NCBI GenBank assembly: GCA_001599595.1
Contig: BCHH01000019.1
Location: 126,411 to 190,410, forward strand
Direction of reading: 5' to 3'
DNA length: 64,000 bases
Source: Beverwykella pulmonaria
Taxonomy: Eukaryota; Ascomycota; Dothideomycetes; Pleosporales; Melanommataceae
The notes under the pieces were generated by a model. The model saw only the letters and a list, made by a program, of their open reading frames with translations, made no database searches and had not been told where the DNA came from. The position numbers and the translations under genes are program-made. Each line of letters opens with the position of its first letter. Position 1 is the first letter of the stretch. Shown one piece after another: positions 22,684 to 33,541 of the stretch.

Positions 22684-23901
22684 TCATCCATCGGGCGGAG
22701 ACTTGCCATAATACAAGATTGGGAGAGAGCACACCACCTTCTTCTCGTCGCACGCCTGGCATGTGTTCATCGACCACTTGCTGACACATCTCAAGCCAAT
22801 GATCTTGCATTGGTGGCATTGGCCTTCGGCGGGCAGTCGTGCATCTCCATCCGCATAGTATTTGACATGGATGCGCGCGAAATCCCCCTGCCTCGACTGG
22901 AGGGCATGCTCCGCAGGATGTATCTGCAAAGCTGCCAACTGTTCATTGCCAGCTTGAGACTTGAAGCAGCTCGGCTGCAGGACGGCCCAGTTGCTCCCCG
23001 GGTGCCGTACTATGGAACGTTCTCGTTCCTGTTGACGTATCAAAGCTTCCGAGTCTTCGCTAGCTTTCAGAAAGTCCCGCTGCTGGGCGTGATGGGCTTG
23101 GAACCTCTGCTCTGCGCGCTCGCGGCTGAGTTCTTGCTCTGAGAAGGTGTAGTTGCGCTCCACTGAGCTGGTGGTGCTCACGCGACTCAGACTGACTTCG
23201 GACTCTGAGAAAGAGGCGTGAGATGTTTGTGGACTTATCATCTCCATGGTATTTTCATCTGCATCATCGTATACGTCTACGTTGAAAGCATCGTCTAGGA
23301 AGTCGATCGCACTCTTTCGAGACTCAAGCACGTTGTAGGTATGATCGGTCGACGAGGGAGTGTAGCCGTACTCTTGCCTATTTGTCTACGTAAGCTGACC
23401 GCAAGATTCACTAGGAGAAGAGGAGAGCTTACTCGATCCGGGTGATCAGCGATATCAAGAACTGTTCCTTGCATTCGATTTGCTCCAACACACCCTCATG
23501 GTGGCCGTCTTTAAACTGCTCAATCCAGGCCCTGCGATCCTCAATCTCCCTATGGTTGGGCGCGAATCGTCAGTAACAAGTACCGCGAGTGGCGAAATAT
23601 CTCACTTATCTTACCTCTCTGTGTAATGTTTCGCTGTCTTCAAATACTGAAGCCGCACATCTGGGCTATCTGTGCTTTCCGTAGGATTGTTGTTCCACCC
23701 GTGTTCATCCACAAAGGTGCCGTATTTGTATTTCCGATATACCCTCGCAGCCTTGCGCTGCGAAGCTTTGTACGCGCTGTGGTCTTGGTTCTTCTGGTCG
23801 CCTCCTCTTTTGATCTCCGTCTCTGGGGCTTTCGCATCGCGCCTATATGGCATAGTGTTGATGTTGTAAAACCCGCTGCATTTGAAGCCACAAGCCATCA
23901 T
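22684..23901 (-). CDS. Protein with C-terminal Zn2Cys6-like cluster, possible transcription factor
   Basis: Exons 23901-23615, 23549-23433, 23377-22684 give 365 residues; an internal start at 23853 (MPYRRDAKAPE) is an alternative. The N-terminal third is Lys/Arg/Tyr-rich (AYKASQRKAARVYRKYKYG), the middle Ser/Glu-rich with a Gln/Arg-rich helical stretch (SRERAEQRFQAHHAQQRDF). Residues 322-351 carry six Cys spaced C-x2-C-x6-C-x8-C-x2-C-x6-C, the arithmetic of a fungal Zn(II)2Cys6 cluster. Basic residues between the Cys are few compared with classical DNA-binding members. Placement at the very C-terminus is unusual, since this cluster is normally N-terminal. Whether it binds DNA is unknown. All three splice junctions conserve frame. 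Confidence 0.7.
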
Positions 23902-24604
23902 CGCGACTCAGCCTCTGCCATGGATGCACATGATTGCCGATGAACCAACCTGCATTTATTCTCCTTCAAGAGGCGTTGGGACTACTCCCAATTCAGCGCT
24001 TCACAACTGTGAAGCGGCGAGTCAGAGCGTCATTGAGCGCCCTAGCTGATATATTAGTCGCAAGGCTGAAAGCGGGCCCACGAATATGATGATGGCGAGG
24101 TTGACGTTAGAGCCCAATACCCAAAGTCACTAATCATATTTTTAGGGCTATATCCTTGTTATCTTCGACCTGCTATGCGGGAGTACCTGCCCTTCAAGGC
24201 TAAATATCCCCAGAGAGTGGAATGTACATTGGCCCTGTGATGAAGACGGATCCGCACCTGTACCTTTTGGAACCTTCACTCTGAAGTTCCGGTCACAACT
24301 ATCTGCTTCTAATTAGACAGGGACCAGGTATCTAAATCTATATAGCAATAGTAAACAACATTTCTAGCCTTGCTAGTCCTGCAAATGTTAGAACAAGCTA
24401 AAATAAGCTAGTTAGGGCCCAGACTTAGTCTCTAATCTACTAAACAAGAACATTAGCCTTATAGACAACCTTCTCTTTTGATGTTGTAAGGGGTCACTCA
24501 GGCAGTGGATAAAAATTGGTAGAACAGAGATGGTATGTATTCGTAGCAACAAGACGGATACGAGAGCAGTACTGACAGGGAACAGAACGAAGGAATGGAT
24601 CAGA

Positions 24605-24885
24605 AGTAAACAGGCTTGATTCATCAGTCGAGGCGAATCCTTGAGGATACTCAAAGGATTCGGAGAAACTATATATATGATGTGTCACGTGACATATAGA
24701 CACACGGCCCGATAGGCCTTCGAAGGGCCTCCGCAGGAGGCCCGCCGAGAAACAGAAGTATCCCTCAGAACGGATTGTGAGGGGTTTCGTAGGTAGGAGG
24801 CTTGAATTTTGGTGTAGGATTGTATTGAGACGAATCTTTGAGGTTGACTCAAGAACGTCGAGAAGACTATATACTCCTGCATAGC
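24605..24885. repeat. Two degenerate copies of a ~50-nt block, ~195 nt apart
   Basis: Block A (about 24629-24677) reads GAGGCGAATCCTTGAGGATA then CTCAAAGGATTCGGAGAAACT. Block B (about 24826-24872) reads GAGACGAATCTTTGAGGTTG then ACTCAAGAACGTCGAGAAGACT. Both are preceded by AGGCTTGA and followed by TATATA. A 12-bp perfect palindrome TGTCACGTGACA lies at 24683-24694, and an 11-nt direct repeat CCTGTGGCTGG x2 at 24905-24926. Probable relic of a mobile element, not identified. Confidence 0.55.
24725..24743. repeat. Perfect 8-bp inverted repeat (hairpin)
   Basis: GGGCCTCC, a 3-nt GCA loop, then GGAGGCCC. It sits between the two degenerate repeat blocks. GC-rich stem in AT-rich surroundings. Terminator, cruciform or mobile-element subterminal repeat are all possible. 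Confidence 0.6.
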
Positions 24886-26417
24886 CACAAGGCCCTGTCT
24901 AGGACCTGTGGCTGGCCTGTGGCTGGCCCATAGCCTGCCCGAGAGCCTTCCGGAGCTGGCGATGTATAATGTCGTCACAAGCAGATAAAGGAGGCTCCAC
25001 AGGAGGATGCAAAAATTGTCCAGCAAGCTGAGCAACAACTTAAAAACAACATCAAACAGCCACGCGGAGACAAGGAGAAGGCTATCACATCAAAATCACC
25101 CGCTCTAGTAGAGGTGGTTGATGATGAGGCATCTGGTAGTAACACTGGGCCTATACCAGTTCGATCGCGGTATAGGCAAATAAAATTCCTCTCTAGTATC
25201 TCATGTAGTATATCCATTAGCAATCAAATCTACAAGCTGCAGAGAATTTTGCAACCAAAGATCTCATCGTGATAGCTTTATATGTGCCTCTACAGCTTCA
25301 AAAGTTGTGGGTGGGAGATGCCGAAAACCGTGCGTCATGTGGGGCCGTGCGTCTGCTGATTAATCACAGTACACGTGCGGAGCATTCTCAATTCCAAGCA
25401 CCTAGAGATCACCTCCGGCAGCAGCACTACGAACGACATCGCGACAATGAGCGCTTGCACCAGCTCGCAACGTCTCGAAGGCAGGCCATTATCTTGTTAA
25501 ATCCTTGGTAATGCTCTCAGCTTTGTGCCTTTCTCGGTCTCCTAGTCCTAGACCCAAGGGGTTAGCAATCAAAGCGAAGGACTCATACCTCAAAACCTTA
25601 CACCCCACACATTGCACCCCAGAACAAGCACACTCAAGCCTTCGAAGACTTCCTTGAGAGTGATAATCCCCAGTTTATCAACACCCCCTCACGCCATTAT
25701 TAATAACGGCGTCAGTGCCATTATGCAACTAAACCCAACTTAGCGATTGTATGACTCCTCTCGGAATAGACTCCACGGCCCTACCGTTTACTCCGAGCGA
25801 ACGGCCTCCCACAGGCACGCCGGCCTGATTCACACCGGTACTAATGCCGAGCGCCGAATCAAAACGCCTACGACGACTTACTTACCTAGGTATCGTATCT
25901 CGCATCCTTATACGCAAATCGTTTTCTTGACATGCGCCTCGCGGCGCGCTAGCGCACTCCTGGCTGTTATACTCGTGGGCTGGCGCAGCACTGGGTTAGA
26001 TCTGAGTGAGAAATTAGATCCGAGCATTCGGCACTCGACGCTCTTGCCTAAGAGTCATCATTGCGATCCAGTAATTCCGGTGTGCGGAGGGAGAGAAGAG
26101 TAGGTATAGGGTGTATATAAGGAGGGGAAAATGAGGTACGGTACTAGTTCTGACCTTCAACCTGACCTTTAAGATTGGAAATCAATTCGAAATCTGCTAC
26201 CTACATTGACACCTACCTGCTTTTGTCCAATACCCCACGACTCGCAACACTTTGGCTTTGAAATCTAGACTCATTCGACATTGACCGGGTAACTCGAGCA
26301 TTGATATAAATACCACCTGTACTTTTACACCAATTCATCCCAAGCCAATTCGAATATCCATATCATCAACCCATCTCAAGTCTCAGCATCAGACCAGTCT
26401 CATCCATCGAATACACA

Positions 26418-26758
26418 ATGTCAACCAATACCTCAAATACCATGACCGCACCCCGCCTCTCTACATCCTCAACTCTCTCCCCACCACCCTACACCCGATC
26501 ATCAGCCTCCATCTACTCAACAGCCGGTTCCACGTCCTCTAAGCGGAATCTGGTGAAGCACATGTTCCACCAGAGGAAGTGTACGTCCTCGCAACCCAAC
26601 CCCTATGGCTTGTACTAATGAACATGACAGCATCCGCGGGTACATCGGAGACAGAGAGAAAGGCCGAGAAGAAGAGCAAGAGAAATTATAAGATGAGTTC
26701 GGTCGAGGAAAACGAAGCGCAGCAGGCCGCTCGGGCGTACTACTTTGCTTCCCGATAG
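26418..26758 (+). CDS. Small two-exon hypothetical protein
   Basis: Exons 26418-26580 and 26631-26758 encode 96 residues. The intron has donor GTACGT and a TACTAATGAACATGACAG end, close to a textbook branch site and acceptor. Composition: Ser/Thr/Pro-rich first half (SSTLSPPPYTRSSASIY), then a basic stretch (KRNLVKHMFHQRK, TERKAEKKSKRNYK), ending in EENEAQQAARAYYFASR. No signal peptide or membrane segment. The ATG follows CACACA, a good fungal start context, and a long CT/CA-rich leader with TATA-like sequence at about 26114 precedes it. Unspliced reading stops after 66 codons. No family recognised. The long leader and clean intron argue for a real expressed gene. Confidence 0.68.
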
Positions 26759-27783
26759 CGCGAAGTGCTATAGAACTGGTGTGGGAGGGCATGTTTTAGA
26801 AAACTTGTACGACAGTGTGATAAGCCGCCTAGAGATGATTCGTTTCCGCTAGAGATGAAATATTGGATACCCAGACCGCCTGCTCGAGGCTGAGGCTGAG
26901 ATGTCCCGGCCGGTCTGTTAGAGATACTCGAGGTGTTGGTGCCTCGGCCGCGGAGACACGACTTGAAGGATGGTAGTCAAGGGGAGTTAGGAATCAACTA
27001 GTAATATTAGCAGGCGCTGAATGGGGCTTGTGATGCGATAATGCGAATAGAATGCTTATTCTGCCTAAAATTTGTGGCTTGATACGTAGCAGGTGTGCGC
27101 GGTGACTACTTCGAGGTTGACTTGGTATAGTGTGTTACATGCGACGCCGTGGACGTAAGCATGCGTGTGCGACGTAAGCGTGTTTGCACAAAGATGAAGG
27201 GTGAGATGTGTGGCGTGTACAAATAGCTTGCAAAACCGCTTTCACCTTGTGCACACACGCGCTCTCTTTCAATGTCAAGCTCTACAAGAAACCCGTCACT
27301 AATTAGCCAATCATTGCTTGCCAAGAAGGTGTTGGTCCTATTCGGATATTTTGCAAAGTGGTTTACTTTAGGACCACTGGCTATAGTGGCTGCGTTATCG
27401 CTAGACCATCGTGACTCAAACGGCTTTAGAAGCTAACTGAGCGTCCAGGACGGCTCTCAACATCTCCACAATTCCACATATATTCCTAGATGCCAACCCT
27501 TAAAGCATCGACGGACTTATCTGCCCAGGGAGATCCATCATCCCCATCACTGATAAATTAACTAGCCTCACTCGCGAAGAGCTCATTTTGCGTAGACTCT
27601 CTGGTTGGTGTGAAAGAGGTCGTCATTGACAGCTCCGTTCCGCTTATACAGTTCGCATGGGGTTTGAGAGATCAGAACGAGATTAAGCATGATGTCAGAG
27701 AATACATTAGTTTCAATAGGGCGAAGAAGCTGATAGAAGATGCTACCTTTTTGGCTTTTTTCAATTGCCCTCTTCGTTCGCAT
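26759..27783. other. Intergenic
   Basis: 3' side of the small gene and 3' side of the following pseudogene. Short frames at 27106-27324 and 27583-27783 show no protein-like content. Confidence 0.45.
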
Positions 27784-29279
27784 TCACACCTCCAACCTCT
27801 CCAGTGGCCTCACAATACTCTGAAAGAATTCATTCTGGTAATCACGGTCGGTTTTACCCTTCCGTGCATTTTCAAACTCGTCACTCAGGCAGGTCAGTAC
27901 TAGCTGCTTGAACTTCTTACCAGCGCAGAAGGCAATATCAGCTGGATGACTGTCCTTGGCAGTTGAATCAAGCAAGTCTTTTCGCATGTCAATGATATCT
28001 TGAACCTTGCACTCTCTGAGCAAAGCCTCATCCATGGTACCAAGCTCTTGTTTCGTCATCTGCTTTTCTGTCTTGTTCAGCGCTGTCAGCGCCTTTGCTC
28101 GCGTACTTCGTATGAAGACTTCCCTCAACGGCCTCCATTTTGCAATCTCGACCAAGACCAGTACGAGGCTGTAAACGTCGTAATATTTGTGGAAACCGAT
28201 ATAGTCCTCTGCTAGGCAATCTGGATGGCGGTAAATATCACTATCAAGGACCCGATCCAGCGCCTCTGATGGCACCTCAGCGGCGTCCTGGCGAGAATAG
28301 GTGAACCCTACAATGTATGGATCTTCTAGTGTTCTGGGTGCTTTCGAGGATGTCGGAAAGAAGAGGATGTTGTGGCTTGAGAACGACTTGTGCATCCAGT
28401 TGGACAAATGCAAATAGAAAAGAGCATGGATCAGACGACTAGCAAGCCGAACGCGATCCGTCAATGATGGCTTGAAGCTGGGGAAAGGAGGTCGTGTAGA
28501 GATCTTGGTGGAATTGGATGCTCAGCATCAACCGGCCATTGATACATGTACATGTATCGCTGGTGGGTGGGCTCATCGATGATGCCCACGCACTGCAATG
28601 TCCGAAAAGCTGGATGCTTCGGAGGATTTAGCAGTATCGCTAGGTTGACAATACTGTCCTGGATCTTACATCGTGATTTCTCAGTGTCGGACCAGTCATA
28701 GCGCTTCCACTCCACGTAGTGGGTCTTGCCGTCGTAGATGACGCTTCCGTGGAGGGACCTCGGTCCTATGTGCCTTGTATTTTCGATACGATCGCCAAAC
28801 AGATATATCAGGGATGTATGCTTCGACTGAACGGCTTCACTTATCAGGCTCTGCAGTTCGTCCTTGTCTGCAGAAACAGGATTTGGGATGAGCTGGACGG
28901 CTCTCAAAAGCGTCAGAGTCTTCTCCGGTATGGTTCCGATTTCGCTCAAGTTGTACGCTTCTATCAGAGCCCGGAGACCGCTCAGCTGTGAAGTCAACTG
29001 GAGCATGTTTGATCTTTCTATTCACAGTTCCTGCAGAATGTCATTTTGCACGTGGCCGTCGAGGAGGTCTTGAGCTTTTTACTCCACATTAAAGGTTTTC
29101 CTTGACTAGTGAAAGACCTTCAGCCGCAGATTGGTTAGAACAAGCAACATATCTTTCGTTTCTTGACGGACAGAAATACCCTCCCTGTATGCTCTTTCAA
29201 TTTTAGTCAATTGTTGTCGATACACTTCGAGGCATAGTGCAAGTGGTGATAGTACCGACTCGCTCTTTTGGTCATACAT
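27784..29279 (-). pseudogene. Decayed HeLo/pseudokinase-like gene (three stops, one frameshift)
   Basis: Reads as a fungal protein of the HeLo-domain plus kinase-like class, a group often linked with allorecognition and regulated cell death. From 29279: a helical segment (LALCLEVYRQQLTKIERAY), then LLDGHVQNDILQEL, then a kinase-like N-lobe (YVEWKRYDW, LAILLNPPKHPAFRTLQCVG) up to SLHDLL, and a C-lobe with WMHKSFSSHNILFF, YIVGFTYSRQD and IYRHPD, ending VRPLERLEV. The HRD and DFG triads are absent, as expected for this pseudokinase type. One frame from 29279 is broken by TAG (29108-29106), TAA (29081-29079) and TGA (29024-29022). Near 28465-28495 the frame shifts with no GT-AG intron to explain it. 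A 5' exon may have been lost. Assignment to the class is from pattern memory. Confidence 0.65.
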
Positions 29280-29439
29280 GTATATCTAGGACCCTTTCGT
29301 TCTCTCTGCGTCATGTCTAATAGCCATATCATGACCTCGGAATCCATTCAACTAGGTGTGCTTTGAATAATTTAAGCTATTTTGTTGGATATTGGGACTC
29401 CAGCACCAGATATTCAAGAACGCCTCACTACGAAAAAAG

Positions 29440-30098
29440 TCAAGACAAAGGCAAAGTACGTATGGGTTCAGTAAATAGGAGAACGTGAAATAGCCCCCCA
29501 TCGTATTTCCAAGATCCATAGTCTTTCAGTGACAAACGTTTTACTACTCTGCCTATGTATCTCTTCTGATCATTGTTCATGAGCCACTCCATTCCAACAT
29601 AGATGTCGAGAAAAATGCTGCGAGAGTCGTCTACACGGCTGTAGTCCCTTCATTCCTTTGCGTAGACCGACCAAGGGTCCTGATGAGAAGATTGGGCCAA
29701 CCATCGTTGCATTTGGTTAGGTTGTGACGCATCGATTTGCTGAGTAGCTCGGTAGCTCGCTGATGAACTCTCCGTGTAGCCCTCCTGCCGGGTACCTTGA
29801 GGTAATCGTAAGTAACTGTCGATACTCTTTATGCTTGCAGAAAATTACTGGGGGTGGAATTGCTACCACTGGTATTTTCATTGGTGTCATTGATCCAAGA
29901 GCCGACGTGGGCTAGATCGTGATCACGATTCGGGGTATTGCTGGGAGGCGACATATTTCGAATCAGTCTTGTTTGCGAGCGATGGCGTGAAAGTAAGCGG
30001 TCCAAGATATGAGTGACTACCAAAGAAGATGTGATGCTATGAATTGCTTGGGGATATCTTGAACTTGTTATATAGTCATTCTCACGGGCAACTGCCAA
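29440..30098 (-). pseudogene. Broken gene-like frame, unrecognised
   Basis: A frame starting at about 30098, or at an internal ATG (MSPPSNTPNRDHD), is open to 29829 and Ser/Asn-rich. A second frame, open from about 29840 to 29440, carries YLRLPQGTRQEGYTESS, NQMQRWLAQSSHQDPWSVYA and, after one in-frame TGA at 29652-29650, SIFLDIYVGMEWLMNNDQ and VVKRLSLKDYGSWKYDGG. The amino-acid composition is protein-like throughout, but the first part does not join the second in phase. I found no family. It may be a decayed gene or an upstream part of the neighbouring pseudogene locus. Confidence 0.4.
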
Positions 30099-30382
30099 CT
30101 ACTGTATTCGACTTTCGTCAGCATCCTCTTTTCCCCCTGACAGCGCTGGCATTGAGTATGCCAATTTCTGTATCAGGTACTGTGACACGAGACTTCATGT
30201 TCCTTTTTCTGGATGCCTTTGCACATGATTTGGCCAGGCATGTTTTTGGTGGGTCTGACAACTTCCGCATTTGAGATAGTGATACGAGCTCCCTTCTCCA
30301 GATGCCAGCTTCTTTAGATTCATTTGCATAACGTGTGGTTAGGCATCTTCTGGCGTGGCTGCCAACTTCCGCATTCGAACTG
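30090..30382. repeat. Three imperfect copies of a ~20-nt motif
   Basis: Copies near 30092 (CTGCCAACTACTGTATTCGA), 30255 (CTGACAACTTCCGCATTTGA) and 30359 (CTGCCAACTTCCGCATTCGA), spaced 163 and 104 nt. They lie in the gene-free stretch upstream of the Clr5-domain gene. Role unknown. Confidence 0.55.
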
Positions 30383-30950
30383 TTGATCCTGTCCCTCGCT
30401 TATTTTCACGTATATCCCTGCCTACCGTGCTTCCCAGCCACGCAACCGATGTTCGAATTACCCTTTTGAGAACTGCCAAGGGTCAGGTTACCCAACGGTG
30501 AACATGCGCAGGAGCTGATTATATATCTCCGGGGGACCTCCGGCCATGAACATGCACCATCAAGTACAAAACATACTAGCCTCGATTCAATCTCACCACT
30601 GGTTGGGGTGAAAAGAGGTCTCTACGTACTTGCGTGGTAAAGTTTGTGCTGGGCCAAAAAATACATGCTCATACATTCCTTTCCGATTACAGTAAGTTAA
30701 GCGAAATCTAACTGCAGCCTCGCCTCCAAATTCCGAAACGACCTCGTATCGCCTCACCTCAAGGCGCATCGGGCTTATTGCCGGCCCAATCATATTACCG
30801 GACGAGATATGCCAGCTCGTAAGCTTGATCTAACTTGTTTTGGTAGTTGTCACTTCAGCCTCAGCCTAGTGGACATTGCCTGTTACTTGTGTTCTCCTCG
30901 AAGCCAATCTCTTCACTATATTCTTAATCCACCACAATAGTATAGCCACC
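30383..30950. promoter_or_regulatory. Upstream region of the Clr5-domain gene
   Basis: Gene-free stretch leading to an ATG in a perfect GCCACCATGG context at 30951. No specific operator was recognised. Confidence 0.4.
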
Positions 30951-33530
30951 ATGGCTTCTATCTCTTTCCTTGGTCCAAATGTACGAACTCTGCCGCGATC
31001 TCAGCGTATTGCTGAGGAAACCTGGGAGAAATACAGAATCGATATCCTCCGGCAGTACAGGTTTGGTGGGGGAAGAGGAACTCTGACCAAAGCACTCAAA
31101 TGGATCAAAGATCAAAACCTCCCAGACTTCAATCCAAGGTCAGTAGAATGAGGCCGTCCTACCGAACAAGTCATTTATTGAGTTCTTTACAGCGCTAAAC
31201 AGCTTCGTCATCGCATAAAAGTTGTCTGGCAAGAAGAGTCTACAAGCAGCGGCACCATCGTAGACACCAGTATCACGGTTCCTTTCGAAGAAAAGGATGT
31301 CTCCGGTCTAGACAAGGAAAGGGAAATAGAAGCAGAACAAGATATCACACAAGCAAACAAACCTGATCCGCTAGACGCATCGAGGAAACATCGACCAGAC
31401 TCTCTGGTGCTTAGCCACACTGCTACATCTAAACGACAAGCGGAGAATCTACCGGAGAACGCGGAAAGGAGTTTAAAAAGACAACGAGAGGGACAAAGCC
31501 CTAGATATAAAAGTGCGGTTGGAGATCTTTTAGGACCTGAGGATCACTTGATCGTCTTCAAGCCCGACGGTAGTTCACCTTCTCTTCCCGAAATCACTAC
31601 CGATCTCATCGAGACTCAAGAGGAATTCGAAAATAGCTATGTTAGTCCCGAGCAGCTGTTGACTGGTTCCCCTATCGATGGGCATATTGCACTACCGCTT
31701 TTAGATGAAATCATACCTGATCCAGTCTTTGACCCTACGAGGTTACATACGCTTCTGTCGAGAATTGGCTTCAAGTGGCACCTAGATGTTGCATCTCGAT
31801 ATCTACGTAAACACATTGTATTCCGACCTTCGACCCCCCCAGCTACGGATTCATTGCCTGTAGACGGCTATTCGGTAGAACAAATTGAGAAAGTCGAATC
31901 TTTTGCGCAGTTCTTGTTTGCTTCATCCCTTTTGGATGATGCCTTCCAGCTCTTCCTATTGGTCTGGATAGTGCGCAGAGGGGAGATCGGATACAGTGGA
32001 GCCAGGGCTTTAATTCAATGTGCTCGATCAGCAAAACGAACAGACGACAAAGCCTTGATCATAGCTATAATGGAGCAGGAAATACCCCTACTTCAAGAAA
32101 TGTCGCTCAAGTGTGTTCTCGTTCGCTCTCTGGGATGTCTGGAGCTCTCTTATCTGTTTCAGCAACAAGGACGCGAAATGTCCTGCAAATTATGGCGCCA
32201 GAGTGCGATCGACATATGCCCACCCAAAAACATTTTGCTCGCCGAATTCAACGACGCTCACCGACAGGTACAAGAAACAGTCCGGTACGGTGATCGAATC
32301 AGTGGTATGGTAAACCAGTCCTTCGCCTTGGCAATACCAAACGACTACAAGGATCATTTTAAAAACCAGAGTTGTCGTCCCGAGCAGGTATGCGAAGAAT
32401 TCGTCTTACGCGATGCTCTACTGGCTTTGACGTTTCTTATGCCTCGTGATCGGTCTGCATCACATCTTGGAGGTACTCATCTAATCACCTGCCTAAAACA
32501 CGCAATCGGTATTATGCGAACGTTGTCGTGGCGTAACTCATATGAGCTATGGCAGGAGAATTTGTTTCAACACTGGCCGAATTTCTCCAGGAATGCTGAG
32601 CTTGCAATGCACCTTAGTTTAGCGACGAATTGGTCGCTATATCCGCACTCAAACGACGTTCCGGAACTTCGACAAGTCAACGCTTTTAATGGCATGTCTA
32701 CGACTGAGATAATTTCAGTCCTGGCTTTTCTCACCATGAATGGAAGTCAAGTCCACACCTACTTATACTCGTCTTTTCTCTCTGGCAGCGCCATCACTCT
32801 CAGTCAAAGTGAAGACCTAGCGGATAGAGTGTCAGCTCTACTCCATCTTGAGAACGATAGATTGCTTTTGGGATTTCTCTGGTGTTCGGTGAGGCTAAGC
32901 AGAAAGCGAGCGTTTGAGAAAACCAACTTCGACATTTTGACACCCCGTTTCAGAGAGTTAATTGCGGACGTCTTCGCAAAAAGCTACCGGGCTGAAAATT
33001 CGAATTCAAATCGACATAACAGTGCATCAGTCATGACTGGCATCAGCGAGAACCCAACGTTGGCAAAATCCTTGAGTACGAATTCGACATTGTCTTCCAT
33101 GCGCAGACAATCAAGAATGACATATAATTCACTCATATCTCGGTGGTCCAATCGTACCATAACGGTTGATGATCTGGTTGAGCGATCTAGTCTCTTATCC
33201 ATCTCAGACGGAGTATCTAGTCGCCCGGCCTCGCAAGACTGCACCCCCACTCTCGATTCGGGGGACTCAAGCACGTCAGCAAGTCCTGATAGCGCGGATA
33301 CGCCTGTCTCTGTACACGCCATTGCGATTGGAGAGAACACGAAAATTTCGGCCCCGGTTCATGTTGCATCCAGCACAGAATCAAACCTAGGCCAATTGTT
33401 CGCAAAGTTCATTGGGTCTGACTTTCCTTCTAAGATGAAAGAAAAGCCAATAGTTGTGGTTTTTCCGCCGCCATCAACGCGCTTGCGCGGCTTGCCTGAC
33501 CCTGAGTGGCTATTCAGAGGTATCGACTGA
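30951..33530 (+). CDS. Clr5-domain-containing protein
   Basis: Exons 30951-31138 and 31193-33530 give 841 residues. The first exon and the start of the second form a Clr5 domain (residues about 19-82): IAEETWEKYRIDILRQY, FGGGRGTLTKALKWIKDQ, then after the intron AKQLRHRIKVVW. In fungi this helix-turn-helix-like domain sits at the N-terminus of many large uncharacterised proteins, named after fission-yeast Clr5. The rest is helical (residues about 180-560, for example AQFLFASSLLDDAFQLFLLVW and LRDALLALTFLMPRD) with a Ser/Thr-rich, probably disordered stretch at about 680-790. The start is chosen for its GCCACCATGG context; an in-frame codon 75 nt upstream is much weaker. Likely nuclear, by family. 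A broken partial copy follows immediately downstream. Confidence 0.85.
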
Positions 33531-33541
33531 AGACAGCGAGA

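Larger units (their letters stand above)
23902..26417. other. AT-rich region with degenerate repeats, no intact gene
   Basis: About 2.5 kb. It includes the repeat blocks and hairpin listed separately and a TATA-rich 5' leader before 26418. A plus-strand open stretch at about 24980-25271 reads as a charged tail (EQQLKNNIKQPRGDKEK, VVDDEASGSN) that loosely resembles the C-terminal tails of fungal transposases. It lacks any start or catalytic motif. Confidence 0.5.

Noticed and set aside
24482..25035. Possible LTR with TGTTG...CAACA ends
   Set aside because: A coding-like stretch runs through the supposed right end, there is no primer-binding site, no second LTR and no target-site duplication.
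24685..25038. 117-codon minus frame in the repeat region
   Set aside because: It spans both degenerate repeat blocks and the hairpin, so it is a chance frame in repeat-derived DNA.
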